A stretch of 64,000 nucleotides of DNA, taken from the NCBI GenBank assembly GCA_021464245.1, contig JADCRB010000036.1, positions 1,631,717-1,695,716 of the forward strand. The letters are read 5' to 3'. This document shows positions 27,061 to 39,874 of the stretch, piece by piece. The notes below the pieces were generated by a model, which was given only the letters and a program-made list of their open reading frames with translations, had not been told where the DNA came from and did no database searches. The number at the start of each line of letters is the position of its first letter. The first letter of the stretch is position 1. Position numbers and translations under genes: made by a program. This stretch comes from Carallia brachiata. Lineage: Eukaryota; Streptophyta; Magnoliopsida; Malpighiales; Rhizophoraceae.

Positions 27061-29365
27061 TTTCAAGCATATTAAAGACTTTTGATCTTATATTAAAAAT
27101 TTTAATAATTTTATTCTTTTTTCTTAATCTTTCGACCTCTCTCTTAACAAAAGCAAGAAAATAAAGCTAGAGACTAGAGAGGCAAAGCTATAATCTATCA
27201 CTGCTCCCACTTGACTCGACATCTCAATTACCTTTTTTCCAATTTTTCATTCATAGGGATCTTAACTGGACCTTGATTATTTATCAAGAAAAAAGAGGAC
27301 CTTGATTAAGTGAATTAAGAAGAACATTCTCAGCACTGAATGGAATGGAAGGAGGAGAACACTGAGTTTTTACTGCGCCAGCCGGCGGTCTACCCCTTCT
27401 CGTAGGCAACTGGAACCTTTATATGTAATGAGAAAACAACAGCTCAACTACAATGTAGACTTCTGCGCTTCCAAAAATAACGCTGCACATACAATCAGAC
27501 AACTAAGTTTTCCTTCCTCTTTTTCCTTTTTTTTTAAATAAATAAAACTGAAAAAAATAAATTGGACAATTGTACTTTTTTTTCTTGATATGTATTCAAT
27601 TTGAAATCATCATCAAATAAAACAGAACTATTAGCCAATGTCATACCCTTCCATAATAAATTTTTGCGTTGTATTTTGACGAGCCATGTTTCGTGAGATT
27701 TTACTAGGGTCATGGAACATTATGTTTTTTCTTATCTATAAAATGAAAAAGCATAGGTAATACCCATAATTCTATCAAAAAAGATTGCGTTATATTAAAA
27801 AAGTAAATTTTAAAAATGTATATTTAATCTTACTGAACATTTTACTGAAGATTAGAACACATAATCTTTAACATGATAATAAATGTGCTCTTTAACCTTT
27901 AAACCACAAAGTTCGACGGCAGTGAACATCATTTAATTAACCAACGGATAGAAATTATGCTTAACCGTCACTCCACATCAAAGGGACACATTCCCACTTT
28001 CTCTTGAGTGGTAAAAGGCAGACATTCTTAATTATTTGCCATTTGGATTTAGCTCATAGTAGGAGTCAATTTTAATGGAACATAATCATGATCGATCGCA
28101 TTGAATTTAATCTCAAGTAATTTCATATTTATAAGTTTGGTATATACAGTCATAAACATACTCGGTCTTGTAATTGGGAGACAATCCACCTTCATATGAA
28201 AATTGTTATGGTAAACTTATCGAGGCTCATAAATTTAGCTAGGCAGAACCTTTACGGAAAGAAATTATGAATTCATGCCATGTGTCCCCTGATAATAAAA
28301 ATAAAAATAAGAATAAAAATAAAGAAATAAATGTAATACAACTATTAACTCCACCTATTAAGAAATAAAATCTTCGAACACTAGCAGTGCTTGATCATTA
28401 ATTAAGAAATGCCGGTGATTACTATATTTGCTCACGTTTTTTTGAGTATTACACACACGAATTTAGATCATATAATTCTATTTTATTATTTTTTAAAAAA
28501 TTTTAACTAGGTCCTTGTTAATTTTGTTTTGGATGAATTGGCTCCGACCGGATATTTTGTCGATGATTTTATTTTAACTTATATTTGATGTTGAGTTAAC
28601 TTGATCACCTAAATTAGAAAGTCCCCGAAAAAGGCCAAGTGAGTGGGTCAAGATTAGTTGACAATTTGATTTCTTCCAATTTCACCTTCAGATGACGCTA
28701 ATCAAAAAAAGATAACGCTAATCAAATTAAATTTGGAAGGCAGTTTAGATGCCACACCTAATGAGACTTCGAGGATTGGAGTTCGCCGGATTGTCACACA
28801 ACGAAACCGGAAGTTGTAAGGAAAGCGTGGTGCAATTGCATAATTAAAGCTTCTATTACGTGTTTCAAGGTGGATAACGCCAAGGATATTGGTGGATTAT
28901 TTTTCAAGTTATCATTAACACAAGAAAACAACGAAAATCGTACAGAAAATCAAATAAAAATCATGGATTCATGTCATGCATGTAATACATCATTTAAGCA
29001 TGCCTTCAATAAAAGGGTACTTTTGTTCAAAAATAATAATAATAATAAAAGACCCACAAACAATATAGTTTTGTGAGCGATATTGCCTATTTTTTCAACA
29101 ATTCCGGTCCCATCTTTTTATGCTTCACAAATCATCTTTCCAAAAAAATCATAAGGTCATATCAGAAAGAAAAAAATAATATAATTTATCTTATCATATT
29201 TACATTTTTTTAATAAAATAAATAATTAATTAAAAATAAATAAAAATAATAAATACATTAATTTTATATACATCTCAATTCAACTTTTGACTACGTCCAT
29301 TCTATTTTTTTCTCCCTAATAATTAGTAGTCAGTTGACTAGATTCCTCTTCTAGAAATTCCTCAT
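27061..29365. other. Gene-free intergenic stretch before copy B
   Basis: AT-rich spacer. An (A)n(T) simple repeat (aataaaaataaaaataag type) occurs near 28299-28330. No gene is supported. Confidence 0.5.
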
Positions 29366-29422
29366 CTATCATCCCGGTACGGAGAATGGTGAACAGAAGA
29401 TGCACCTTAGCAATTTATAATC

Positions 29423-29611
29423 GAGTAAGTATATATCTTTCAACAGTTTTTATTTTAATATGTATCTTAATTGAAATTTTGATTAATATTTTTAAAATAA
29501 AGTTAATAATTCTTAAAATATAAAAATAATAAATATTTTAAAAATATCATTTACAATTTTAATCAAAATAAAACTTAAGATAAATTTATTTGAGACACTA
29601 ATTTTTTTTTT
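29423..29611. mobile_element. Small MITE present only in copy B (189 bp)
   Basis: Flanked by direct repeats tttataatc at 29414-29422 and 29612-29620; copy A has a single tttataatc at this place (near 45-53). Inside, atgtatcttaattgaaattttgatta is roughly mirrored in reverse complement by the right half, giving a subterminal inverted repeat. The 8-9 base target repeat is compatible with hAT or Mutator-type MITEs. Confidence 0.6.
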
Positions 29612-29692
29612 TTTATAATCTAAGCCATGGTCTCCCGAAGTGTCTCTTGAGATGGGATGAGACCACTGGTTAAAGACATTCAAGCCACAAAA

Positions 29693-29911
29693 GGATCCAT
29701 CACGAGGGTAGAGGCCAAAAGACAAAAAATTTGTCAATAATACAATAATTATGAATATTTGTGCAACAAATACTAATAAAATATGGTACAAAAAATTATA
29801 ATGTAATTTTTTATTGTGCAAAAAATTAATACAATTGTATAAATATGAATTACAATTACATTATGGACACTTTTTCTATCTATCACTTTATGTCCTTTAA
29901 TGTCTTTTCGT
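29693..29911. mobile_element. Copy-B-only insertion flanked by short direct repeats (219 bp)
   Basis: cacaaaa precedes it (29686-29692) and follows it (29912-29918). Copy A has one cacaaaa at this point (about 134-140). No clear inverted repeats or coding sequence were seen. It may be an insertion in B or a deletion in A between the short repeats. Confidence 0.45.
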
Positions 29912-30173
29912 CACAAAAATGTACCACACCCCTCCCTACGCCCCCTCCCCCCAAAACCAAAAAGGGCAACTAAAACAGAAACACATGAGGGCATAAAACA
30001 GAAACAGTAAAAAATATTATAAAATTAAATAAAATGGTAACTAAAACATATTAGTAAGTGAAGTTCTTCACTAACTGCACTAGATGCGCCTAGGAATAAT
30101 GTAACATACATATGTAGCAGTCAAACAAGCCTATGCAACCTTTGCGGCTCATCTGCCACCGCTATGGCGTTTC

Positions 30174-32039
30174 TACACTATCAACCATGGCTTCTTATCC
30201 TCTTCTTCACCACAAACTTTGTTGTTTGAAGTCAATAGATTTTTTGCTTCTATTTCCTCTTATGGCAATAAGGGTCTCGATACAATGGCAGAGACTTAGC
30301 CTTATTCAATGCGGATCCGCTTGGAATGCTAGTCAGGCTTCTAAGCCTTGCTTTACCCAAGTGATGCTCGCAAAGTGAGTATCCCGCAAGGGTTCGTTGG
30401 CAGCACCTCCGACCTCTCCCATTATAACACGACTGCACCGCGTCTTCCACGAGTACTCCATCAATTCCCCTACTTCTCTTTCTTGCTGTTATATTGCTAC
30501 CATTACTGCTATTGCTATCAAAATGTTGTTTATAGGTATCCTTCCCTGCCTTTTCCTGTCCATAATTGTCAATATTTTGCACATATTTCTTGTTCATCTT
30601 AGTAGTCTTAATTTTCTTATCCTTTTCTATTAATGATTTGTTGCCACTTGTCCATTCAATGGAAACACACTCTCTTCCTCGTAACATCTCCCTCCTCCTA
30701 CAAGACATAGCCAACGCCAACGCAATGTTGGAGAAATTATAAAATGTTTACCTTCATGGGAAGTTCTTGATTCTTGATGAACCATCTTTCCAATTAATTC
30801 TGCTCCAAAGGGACCTCCTTTGATATAAAAGGAGGTCCACAGCCAAACATACATTAAATCTACAGAATAAAAAATTGTAATGAATAAAAAAAGCAGCCAC
30901 TGAAGATATTAATGGGAACCAGCAACATCCCACGCTAGTGTGCACTGTAAGCGCATGGGACAGTTATCCAAAAGTAGAGGGTGGCCAGCCAAAAATTGAA
31001 AAAGAACACCAAAACAGTATTTCCAGTTTTCCACTACCAATTCGATGTGTACTTTCTATTGTTTTTTTTCAATAAAAAAATATTTATCGCAATAAAACAG
31101 TCATCAATTTCTAGTGGAGGCCGGCATATTTTCATCGTGATGTCTCCTTTATCTATCTTAAAAGGACAGATCATCATCAAGTATTTGTAGAGTCGACTAC
31201 AGTTTCCACCACTAAGACCCGACGATTGCTGCCATATCCAACACCTGCATCTCACTGTTTATGCCAAAAGGGTCCTAACTTGTGTTAGTGAGCACAAACG
31301 CAAGATCTTAAATTGGATTAATAATATAAAACACTCTGATTTATCACTAACTATATTCAAATGACGTAGCTTTCTTATTAGAGCTATCCAATTTATCACT
31401 TTCTCTCTCTTCACACTTTACTTTTAACTACGAGAATTCAATGAAGCAGAGAAGGGCAAAGATGTTTCAGTTTCACACATTATGCTTTATTAATTTTCTG
31501 ACCTGGTATCATTATCAGCATCCATCCCTCCATCTTCCCATCTGCAATCTTTCTCCATCCCGACTAACAATAAAATCACATCAACTATATGACCCAGTGC
31601 TCAATCGTACTTATGGGGCAGTGTAATTCAAATTATTTACAACAGTCAAATCACACAAAATGCCTTCTCTTTTCGATTAGAATCAAATTTAGGACAAGTG
31701 CATTCTAAAAGTAAGAATCCATGAAATCGCTCAACAGCGTCAAAAGATTGCAGTTAAATGAAATGGAAGTAATACTAACCATACAATCTTTGTTCATCTC
31801 GCTTTTCGCCATTTCATGATCATGAGGCACAGGACCATCAGAACAGCTGCGCCCTCCGATCTCCGGAACAAAACAGTCTGGTTTATCAGCCTGTTGGGAG
31901 GGATCCTGATGTAGGTCTTCGCCGTATAGTTAAAGTTGCACCCCATGAATATTGCGGCTCAAGTAGGGATCTGAATTGATAAAGGTACAAGAGAAAGAGA
32001 TGAGAGAGGAAGGGAAACTTGTCTTTTCCTGGCCCTCAT
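30174..32039 (-). pseudogene. WRC-domain protein pseudogene, copy B
   Basis: Homologue of 360-1860, with the same early frameshift after the ATG (32037-32039) and the same lost exon 1 donor (cgagat here). Those lesions therefore predate the duplication. The 3' exon reads from 30720 to 30250 without a stop. A one-base deletion before the WRC motif puts the zinc region back in frame (CYNGRGRRCCQRTLAGYSLC then EHHLGKARLRS). Ligand spacing is shortened and the W of WRC is arginine, so domain function is doubtful. The upstream GRCYEEESVFP segment sits in a different frame from the lysine-rich part. A tail in a frame offset by two bases follows to the stop at 30174-30176. Confidence 0.75.
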
Positions 32040-35000
32040 CGGTCAAATTGAAAGATGGAATTTTTTTTTTAGCTCTGCAAAAAATAGTTGAACGGAAGAG
32101 TCAAGACTGATTAATACCCCAATTCCCCCAGTAAAAAAAGAAGTGATCGTTCAGAGCTCTTAGAAGAGAGAGAGGCAGAAAGACATTCAGATTTGGATTT
32201 AGCGAGCCTCTGTCTTTCTCTCTCTCTTTTTTTTTTTTTTGTCTCTCTAGCTTCTATGTTGTTGCACCTTTTCTTGAAGGGAATAAGAATTGTGGGCGTA
32301 CCATCTCTGGTTGAGTTGGTAAGACATTCAGATTTGGATTTCAGACGAAAATTCTGAATGCAAATGTCATCAAACGCAATATCGTTGAGGTGATTAAATT
32401 TAGACTTCTTTTAATAAGAATTTCATCGTAAACATCTAAATTGCTTACATAACTAAGAAGTGTCCAATATTCTTGACAGAATTGCAGAAGCGTTTTTCCA
32501 TTTCTGTGACAAAATAAAAGAAAAAATAAAACAAATTGTGGGTGTTTACGGGGATTGACGGGTGCGGGGAGTCTTGACTGGTTCAAGGGGTAGCCGGTTG
32601 CATGCAGGTATGGTAGAGAAGGAATCATGGGGAGTCCGGGACAGGGGGTACGGACGAGGAGTGCCACTGCCAGGTTGGAACCACTACACTTACAAGGAGA
32701 GAGAGAGAGAAAAACAAAGAAAGTGGGTATCGCACTTTTGGAAGGAAGCGAGAGAGACGGGCCCACGCAGCGGCTCGCGCGCAGTTCAGTGCTCTCTCGT
32801 CTGTCATTTGCCTAATCTGCAATAATTTTCTCGTTATTCTTAGTGCACTTATTATAAAATGAAAAAAATTAGATGGCACTTATTAATTTTATAATTTTTA
32901 ATAAATAAAATTTATTTATAATTTAATATTATATAAATTTATTTTTATATTTTATTTTAAATTAATTTTATTTATTATATAATATTAAATTATAAATAAA
33001 TTACACTTATTAAAAATATAAATTAAATTAAAATTATGTGAAATAAATTTTATGAGTGCAAATGATAAGTCCAATAACAGGGCCCTATTGTGGGCCCCAT
33101 GCAATTTATATGTCTAGTAAGATAAATTTTAATTTAAAATTTATTAATATTTAAATGATGAATTTGACTTCGTAAAATAATTAAATGAGATATTTAAACA
33201 AAAATATTTCTGCTCACAAATGCATCAATTGACATACCTACGAATTTTTTTAATTAAAAAAATAGAAACAGTCATATATTGTATTATTATATTGTGTATA
33301 TTTATTTTTTTATATTAGTTAAAAAATCTTTAATTTTTTGTATGTATTATACAATAAAAAATAAAGGGTACAAAAAAACATTTGAAATGCATAAAATTAA
33401 AATAATTATAGGCTGAGGTTTCTTCTTCTTTTTTTTTTCGCACCACATAGGCGGAGGTTTCTACATGCTAATAAACATATCAAACATCAAATCCGATGAC
33501 CGTGAACAATTGAGGCAACCATACACATACAAATAGCGTCATCCTATTTTTTGTTTCGAATTATATTGAACATAAACATTAAGGTAGTTGAGGGCTAGTG
33601 TATGTATATATATATATATATGGAACCAACTGATGTTAAAGAATTAGCATATGATTTGTAATTAGGAGTGAAATGTTAATCATAAACAAAATTAGCTGAT
33701 TTTTTGCTTTTCATTTTTTTAAACAAATCAGTTGTCGTTTTATAAATAACATATACCAGCCGAGTCTCTTTATTCATATAAATATATAAAAAATGTAGCA
33801 AGTACTATACCATTGCGTTGGCAACACACAAAAAAAGATACTCGTTAAATATATCAGTTATATTATCTGTTAGTTAGGGTTAGAATAATTATTTGTGAAT
33901 ACTTTGTTTAATCACTTCTATAAGAGCAAATCCATAATCCAAACATTGTTTGGCCTGAATGAACCTCTCTTACGCTCGGTCTCGATGTTAATAAATTGTA
34001 AACTCATGCAGCGCACGTTTATAGCTTGCATTGAGAATAAGAGTTACATAGCAAAAATTCGAACTCAAACTAATACAAGAAAAGACATATCAAATTATTA
34101 CTAAACTATTATCTCAGGTGATAATTAAATCATATTTTTAAACCTTGAGTTGTACAAATACTTGATTTAATTCATCCGATCCTTGAATTGAATCGTCAAT
34201 TCCAACATAAAGGAAATAAAGGAAATAAGACATGTCAAACTACATGCTTAACAAACTTATGTTCGTACATATAGATAGAATCAATTGTTTTGTTTTGTTT
34301 TTTTTTTTAAATTTTAATTATTTCACTTAAATAATTATAAAGTGATATAAACTGTTAAATAATTAAATTTATATAAAAAAAATAAAAATAAAAAGTGTAA
34401 AATATCTTTAAATAAAATTATATAACTACTTATTGTCATTTATATAAAATCACATGGGTTACACTTTTTAAGAAACTAACAAAAATCAAACAATTATTAG
34501 ATATCGTCGGCGCACAAAACTGGAGCTTTCCGAAGTTTATTTTAGAAGTAGGTCCATTGTCTTTGATTATATTTGTACTCCTGTGTATGTCTTTTGTTCA
34601 CATCAAACTAAAAAGAGAGACTTTTCTGTTTTTTTTTTTTTTTCAGATTATTTATTTTGTCGTAAATATGTATTAATTAATTGCTGAAAAGATGGGACTG
34701 TGACTTAATCCTTAGCTACAAGAAAAGACAGTCAATAATAAACGAGCCTTTTCTTTTCCGCCATTTCATTAGTAGGAATGTAGGTTAATGTCAATTTATG
34801 TTCGTCAAACGGGAAGGCATTCTATTAGGAAAATTGCTATTTTAGAGAACCATTTCAATTAAGACCAAAGAACATCAACTAAATCTTGTTTTAAGAGTTG
34901 TTGCACTTGCAAATGAGGTTCACTTACTGACAGCTTAGCCACTTATGCTCTATCTTTGGATGGGGATTACATATTAAAAAATCGTCAATTTTTGGGTGTT

Positions 35001-35766
35001 TAGAAGTTGTAGTTTCCACCATTCCTCGATCGCATGACCTTCATCCTCATGGATGCATTGCCGTCAAGGCAATAAGAGGATGGTAAAATCGTCAATTTCA
35101 CCGTGTAATCATTAATCCAATCGAGCCCAAATTCACGGCCCAAAGAGGTCTAACGAGCAACCTCTGTTATAAGACCAATTTGGGCCATCCCTTGGCCCAA
35201 AAATACTCGGTCAAGCCCCAGGGTTTTTGGAGTAATTACCTTATGCCGTCATTTTCACCAATTCCATGACAAAAGCCGTGACTGGGAACTGTATGAATGG
35301 ATGCCCCCTTTTTTTTTTTTTTTCATGAATGGATGTCCTTTATCTTAAATAGGTCTCTTTTTAATTATTGAAATATCACTCGAGTGTAATATTTTATTAA
35401 TTATTAAGATATATGTTATTGTTTGTAACGAAATTATGAGATATATTAACGCCGTTAATTTAATATTTACGGTATATCTCTTCCTATTATCTCAATCAAA
35501 TGCTCGTGCTCCTAGCCTGGCGATCCGCCATTTAATTTGTAGCAATAGGCCTGCGCTGAACAAAAGTTTAAAGTTGGTCCCGTTTAATTTGCACCTTTCG
35601 TTCTCATTTGTTTCTATCATATTTTCCCCTATATATATGTTGAATGGCACTCTGTTGCGAGTTAACTAAATGATATTCTTTTTGAGAAAGATTGCATCAA
35701 TTATTGGTTGTTTGTTTGAACATAGAATTAATAAAGAATAAAATTATATAGATACATATAATTAAC
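32040..35766. other. Gene-free stretch of copy B
   Basis: 5' flank of the WRC pseudogene and AT-rich spacer collinear with copy A. Simple repeats include a T-run near 32228-32240 and a TA run (about 33606-33621) that copy A lacks. A box-A-like ggttgagttggtaagac near 32310 matches the motif in copy A. No gene seen. Confidence 0.55.
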
Positions 35767-36230
35767 GGGATAAGGATTTTTTTAGTCCTAAACCTTTAGG
35801 TTTTTTTACGTTTGAGTCATAAACCTTTTTGACATTTCATTTGAGTCCTAAACTTTTTGATTTTCTACCAAATTAGTCCCTCTGTTTAACAAAAGCGATC
35901 ATCTATTAAAAATAATTTTAACTTACAAAAAATTATTTAAAAAAGATTAAATATATGAATTGAATGTCTTTTTTATAAAAAAATATACATGTTGCCTATT
36001 TAATTTGTATATTTGTTGATGAAAAAAATATTTAACTCATGTATTTAAGCTTTTTTAAATGATTTTTATTAAATTAAACTCACTTATTAATAGATTGACT
36101 ACTTTTCGTAATTTAAAGGACTGATATAGTAAAAAATTAAAAAATTTAGGACTCAAATGAAATATTAAAAAGGTTTAGAACTCAAACGTAAAAAAATTTA
36201 AAGGTTTAGGACTTTAAAAATATTTATCCC
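35767..36230. mobile_element. MITE with about 110 bp terminal inverted repeats, copy B only
   Basis: 464 bp beginning gggataa and ending ttatccc. The two ends are long imperfect inverted repeats built on phrases like agtcctaaacctttaggttt and catttgagtcctaaa. It is flanked by a perfect 10-base direct repeat tataattaac (35757-35766 and 36231-36240). Copy A lacks it (near 6130-6150), so the insertion followed the duplication or was lost from A. Long inverted repeats and a 9-10 base target repeat point to a Mutator-like MITE. No coding capacity. Confidence 0.85.
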
Positions 36231-38717
36231 TATAATTAACTATATTAAAATTATACCGTCTATCTAATAATTTTAAATTTAAGATTTTGTATTTGTGGAT
36301 GAAATTAAACGCATAGTACTTGTCAATTCTAGTTATAACCTCAAAAGGAGCGTGACAAATTCATTTCCGTGATCAACAGGACATCCCAATGCACTTCTGT
36401 CCTCAATTTTTCCGACTACAATTCTTTTTTTTTTATCGACAAAAATCCTTAGGCGTCAAGTGCATGTCAGTTACGATCCAGACATCCAGAATGCGAAATT
36501 TTTAACATAGTACTTGACTACAATTACAATGACGGTCGGTTTTACCAGTTCCAATGTCTTTAAGCAACACTACAAAGCAAAGTTATAAGAATTTTGATCT
36601 AAGATTCCTAGGACTATACATGAAGTCCATGCCCTGCCATCCTTTCCCGGCTTTAATTTTAACATGCTCTGCTTCCTTTGCATTGTCCTATTGTAATTCA
36701 TGTCAACATTCTTATTCTGATTCCCCAAAAAACCGAGCCAAAGAAACCCACTTTCTGGGTACTTGTTTTTACCAACGACCTCATTTGATTCCAAAGGTCA
36801 CTATGCAAAGGAGACATAAAAGGAGAAGAATCCAAGGAAGATAAATAGCAAGAATGGTAGACCATTTTCAATTTTTTAAAAACTTAAGAGTTTCACACAA
36901 AAATGTTAAAAGAGTTTCAAAAGAGATTTAGACATTGGTTAAATTTAGAAAGATCTAAAAAAAAAAAAAACTGTTTAATATTATTATATGAGATTGTATT
37001 TCTATTGATAGGAAGTTACGTGGAAATGCTCTTTCAGTATTTTTTATATTCTTTTGTTCACAGTAGGAGTATTCACAGTTTAGTTAACAAAATTAAATTA
37101 TCATACCTATTCTTAAATTGAAATTTTCGGTTATGTAAAATTGAAAACTGTTTCCAAACTAAAATTTAGTTAACTGAAATTCGATTAACTGAAAATTTAG
37201 ATTCGGTTTCAATTAACTATTTGTTAACTAATTTAATAACAAAAATTTCAAATTATAATCTAAATGTAAAAAAATATTTTGATATATATATTTTTAAAAA
37301 TTATAATATCATTATATATAAAAAATAAATAAGTAATTATTTGATATATAATAATATTTTATTAATATTTATTTGTTAATAATTGTTGTACTAGTAATAT
37401 TTTTTCTATATTAGAAAAAAATATACATATATATAACACTATTTTGGTTCGGTTCAATTAACTATAATGTTTTAATATTAGAAATTGAAATTGAACTGTA
37501 ATTTTAATTTTTGTTCTATTCAGTTAACTGAACATTCGATTTAGTTCAGTTCAATTTTCCCAATTAATTAAATGTCCGATTTTTTTTTTTAACACCCCTG
37601 GTTCACATCAAGCATATTGAGTAATTTGTTCTCTCCCATTTCTTGTTCATCCATCCGGCTGTTGAGTTGCATGAGGTTGACAGATGTCAAATGCATACAA
37701 AAAATACCCATATTTTAGCCAAATGGTGGTAACAAACAGCCAATTGACAACACCACTCTGCAGTTGGACATTCAATTAATCAGAGGGGAGCTGCCCCCCA
37801 ATCAATTTTTTGGACTCAGTTTATTGTATCAGCGCATAAATGTAGAGTATTTGTATGCAAGAGTAGAGTGTTAATTTATACTCATGGGTTTCATTAACAA
37901 GGAAAGAAAGAACAAATCAAAAAGTTTAAGAATAGAAGACTTCTCTGTTACAGAAGCCTCGATCCATTTTGAGCAATGGATTTTAAAGCAATCGTTCATG
38001 CGCTTTTCCACCCATCATAATTAACTTAAGCAACTGTCTATTGTACCAAGGTAAAAAGCATAAAAAGAACCGAAAGAAAAAAGTCTGCTAGTCGACACAA
38101 AACATAAGGACTAGTGAAATAGAAAACCAATAATTATCGTAATAAAATGTATAAATTTATTGATAAGTAAGAAAAAGCTACTTATAGAGTATAAATTAAT
38201 CAACAGCTCTAAACACTGGTTTGCTGGAAGATCTTGAGTATCCACATTTGTCAGAGCTAAACATCCTCTCTTCTATAAGCTGCAGTTTCGTCGGCCTCCA
38301 TGGTTGTTGACATTTTTTGAACCTTTCTCATGCCTTGAACCATAGCAGCATGTGAAGAACTTGAACCAGGCTGAATGGCTAGAACTTGACTGCACGCAAA
38401 GATCCGAAACATCAAAATAACAAAGAGGGACATAGAATCTTGGACACAGTCACGAACATGCTGAACATGTTTATATCTTATGTCCGATACCAATTTATCT
38501 TAAAACATGTTAGAACAAAATGTTGTAAAATTTGGAAATTCATAATTGCTTCAAGGCGTGATACTATGCCCCTCAATGAATTTTGCTTCACACCCACACT
38601 AGAAAATGCTCTAACAAAACAATAAAACAGATAGTGAACTGTTGAAAAATTCTTTATGTGCAGCGAAATCAAAAAGAGAAGGGGGAAAAAGGTGGAGAAA
38701 TATTGATACTTTTGTGG
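36231..38717. other. Remaining 3' flank of the DC1 gene in copy B
   Basis: Collinear with 6150-8658, apart from the hAT element and the missing 6490-7094 segment. Open short frames near 36554-36844 and 38257-38493 are partly conserved with copy A but unassigned. The latter includes MRKVQKMSTTMEADETAAY and could be a spliced 3' exon of the DC1 gene. This is unproven. Confidence 0.4.
37064..37600. mobile_element. hAT-type non-autonomous transposon, copy B only
   Basis: 537 bp, AT-rich, with many ttaactga/ggttcggtt phrases. The right end reads aacacccctg, so its reverse complement begins caggggtgtt, a typical hAT terminus. The left end taggagtatt is the imperfect mate (7 of 10). It is flanked by 8-base repeats gttcacag (37056-37063) and gttcacat (37601-37608). 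Copy A has one gttcacat at this place (near 7509-7516). A truncated relative lies at 42069-42395. Confidence 0.75.
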
Positions 38718-39874
38718 CTATAAACTTACAGCTTGTGGTTTAGTTTTCTGATGTTTAGAGGCTGTCTTGTTTCCAATTCCTTTTGGTACTTCCCTCTTCT
38801 GGTTTTGGCTGGCTACGAGTGCTTCATTCAACCGTTTCTCTGGCTCCTTGAAAACAATATTCGATATTGGCTTATTAGAATCAGCTGGCTTTTGATGCGC
38901 AGCTGGTTGGGAAGCACTCAAAGCCTTATTAGGTTGGGAAGCACTCAAAGCCTTATTAGGCACAGCCACACTGTCAACTTTAATCTTTGCTTCAACTTGA
39001 GGAGGAGGAGGAGTACTCTTGTTATCTTGATAGCTGGATTCTTTGCTTGCCTGAAATGGGCGATCCTGACCTGAAAAAGACTTGAGCAAATCTATAGAAA
39101 AACAGAAGTCACTGAATTGGTAACTTGGCAGTGTGAGGTCATCAGAAATCATGGCTGAAATGTCCCTTGATTGGTCTCCAGGTGTCGGACTTCGTAATAG
39201 GCCAGGCATGAATGGCTTCATCTGAGGCAGTCCGATCCTGCCATTTTTTGCGTTGGAATTCCCTGGGCCATCTCCTGCCTCATGAGTTGAATATTTCTGC
39301 ACCAACAACTGCATTAGTTCATTGTTCTCATTTTCCGGCGTTACTTTCTGGTCTGTTATGGCACAAGCAACATGGGTATCAAATTCACAGAATCGACACC
39401 TATACAGCCACCCTTTATGACTAGCTGCTCTGTGGCACCTATCACAGCTGAAATCGTAAGGTGGCGCGAATTCCATTTTGAGCTTGTGGGGATGGGAAGA
39501 GATCACAGCGGAGAGAGGCAGCACGGAGCATAAAATGTGGAAGTAAATCCCACACTTGGCACAGTTGTAGTAGAAACCAGTGATACCTTCGCCACAAGCC
39601 TTGCAATTGAATGTGTTATTGGCAGAAGGGTGAGCAACCAGAAGGGTTAAATTGTGATTCGGGTGGCCAGGATGTTTGGTTTTTCTAGGCATGCTGGAGC
39701 ATGCCCTGTGCAGGAAAATGAGCAGGTTTTGCAGGTGTAGTAGGCCTTGCCACCTAAAATCCTGAGGTTGCATCCATAACAGTTGATGGGGTCTCCGCTG
39801 GAAGGCGAAATTGCATGTTCCAGGGTATGCTCATGGCTGAAATGATGCAAAGTTGGCTCCTTTGTTCCTTCCAT
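38718..39874 (-). CDS. DC1 (cysteine/histidine-rich) domain protein, with one frameshift
   Basis: Plant DC1/C1-like zinc-finger protein of about 385 residues, no intron seen in this span. The ATG at 39874 opens HFSHEHTLEH and the first DC1 (INCYGCNLRI ... YYTCKTCSFS). A single-base shift then occurs at about 39713-39717, in a short A-run. The other frame continues LHRACSSMPRKTKHPGHPNH, a second DC1 (FNCKACGEGITGFYYNCAKC, IYFHILC) and a third (FSCDRCHRAASHKGWLYRCRFCEFDTHVAC). The C-terminal half is low-complexity with a duplicated PNKALSASQ. Its last 51 codons are the tail shared with the RING pseudogene. DC1 proteins bind zinc and often act in stress or hormone signalling; the specific role is unknown. 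The lesion may be real or a sequencing error. The coding end abuts a gtaagt donor, so a further exon is possible. Confidence 0.8.
38907..38960 (-). repeat. 27-bp tandem duplication in the DC1 gene
   Basis: Two perfect adjacent 27-base units (38907-38933 and 38934-38960) encode PNKALSASQ twice. In frame and probably recent, as the units are identical. Confidence 0.9.

Larger units (their letters stand above)
29366..38881. repeat. Segmental duplication, copy B (direct orientation)
   Basis: Partner of 1-8822. It is longer by several insertions (29423-29611, 29693-29911, 35767-36230, 37064-37600) and lacks the copy-A segments at 5362-5872 and 6490-7094. The right border falls in the DC1 coding sequence: the word attctaataagcc (minus strand) is the last shared stretch, after which A continues into RING coding sequence and B into DC1 coding sequence. 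Confidence 0.9.
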
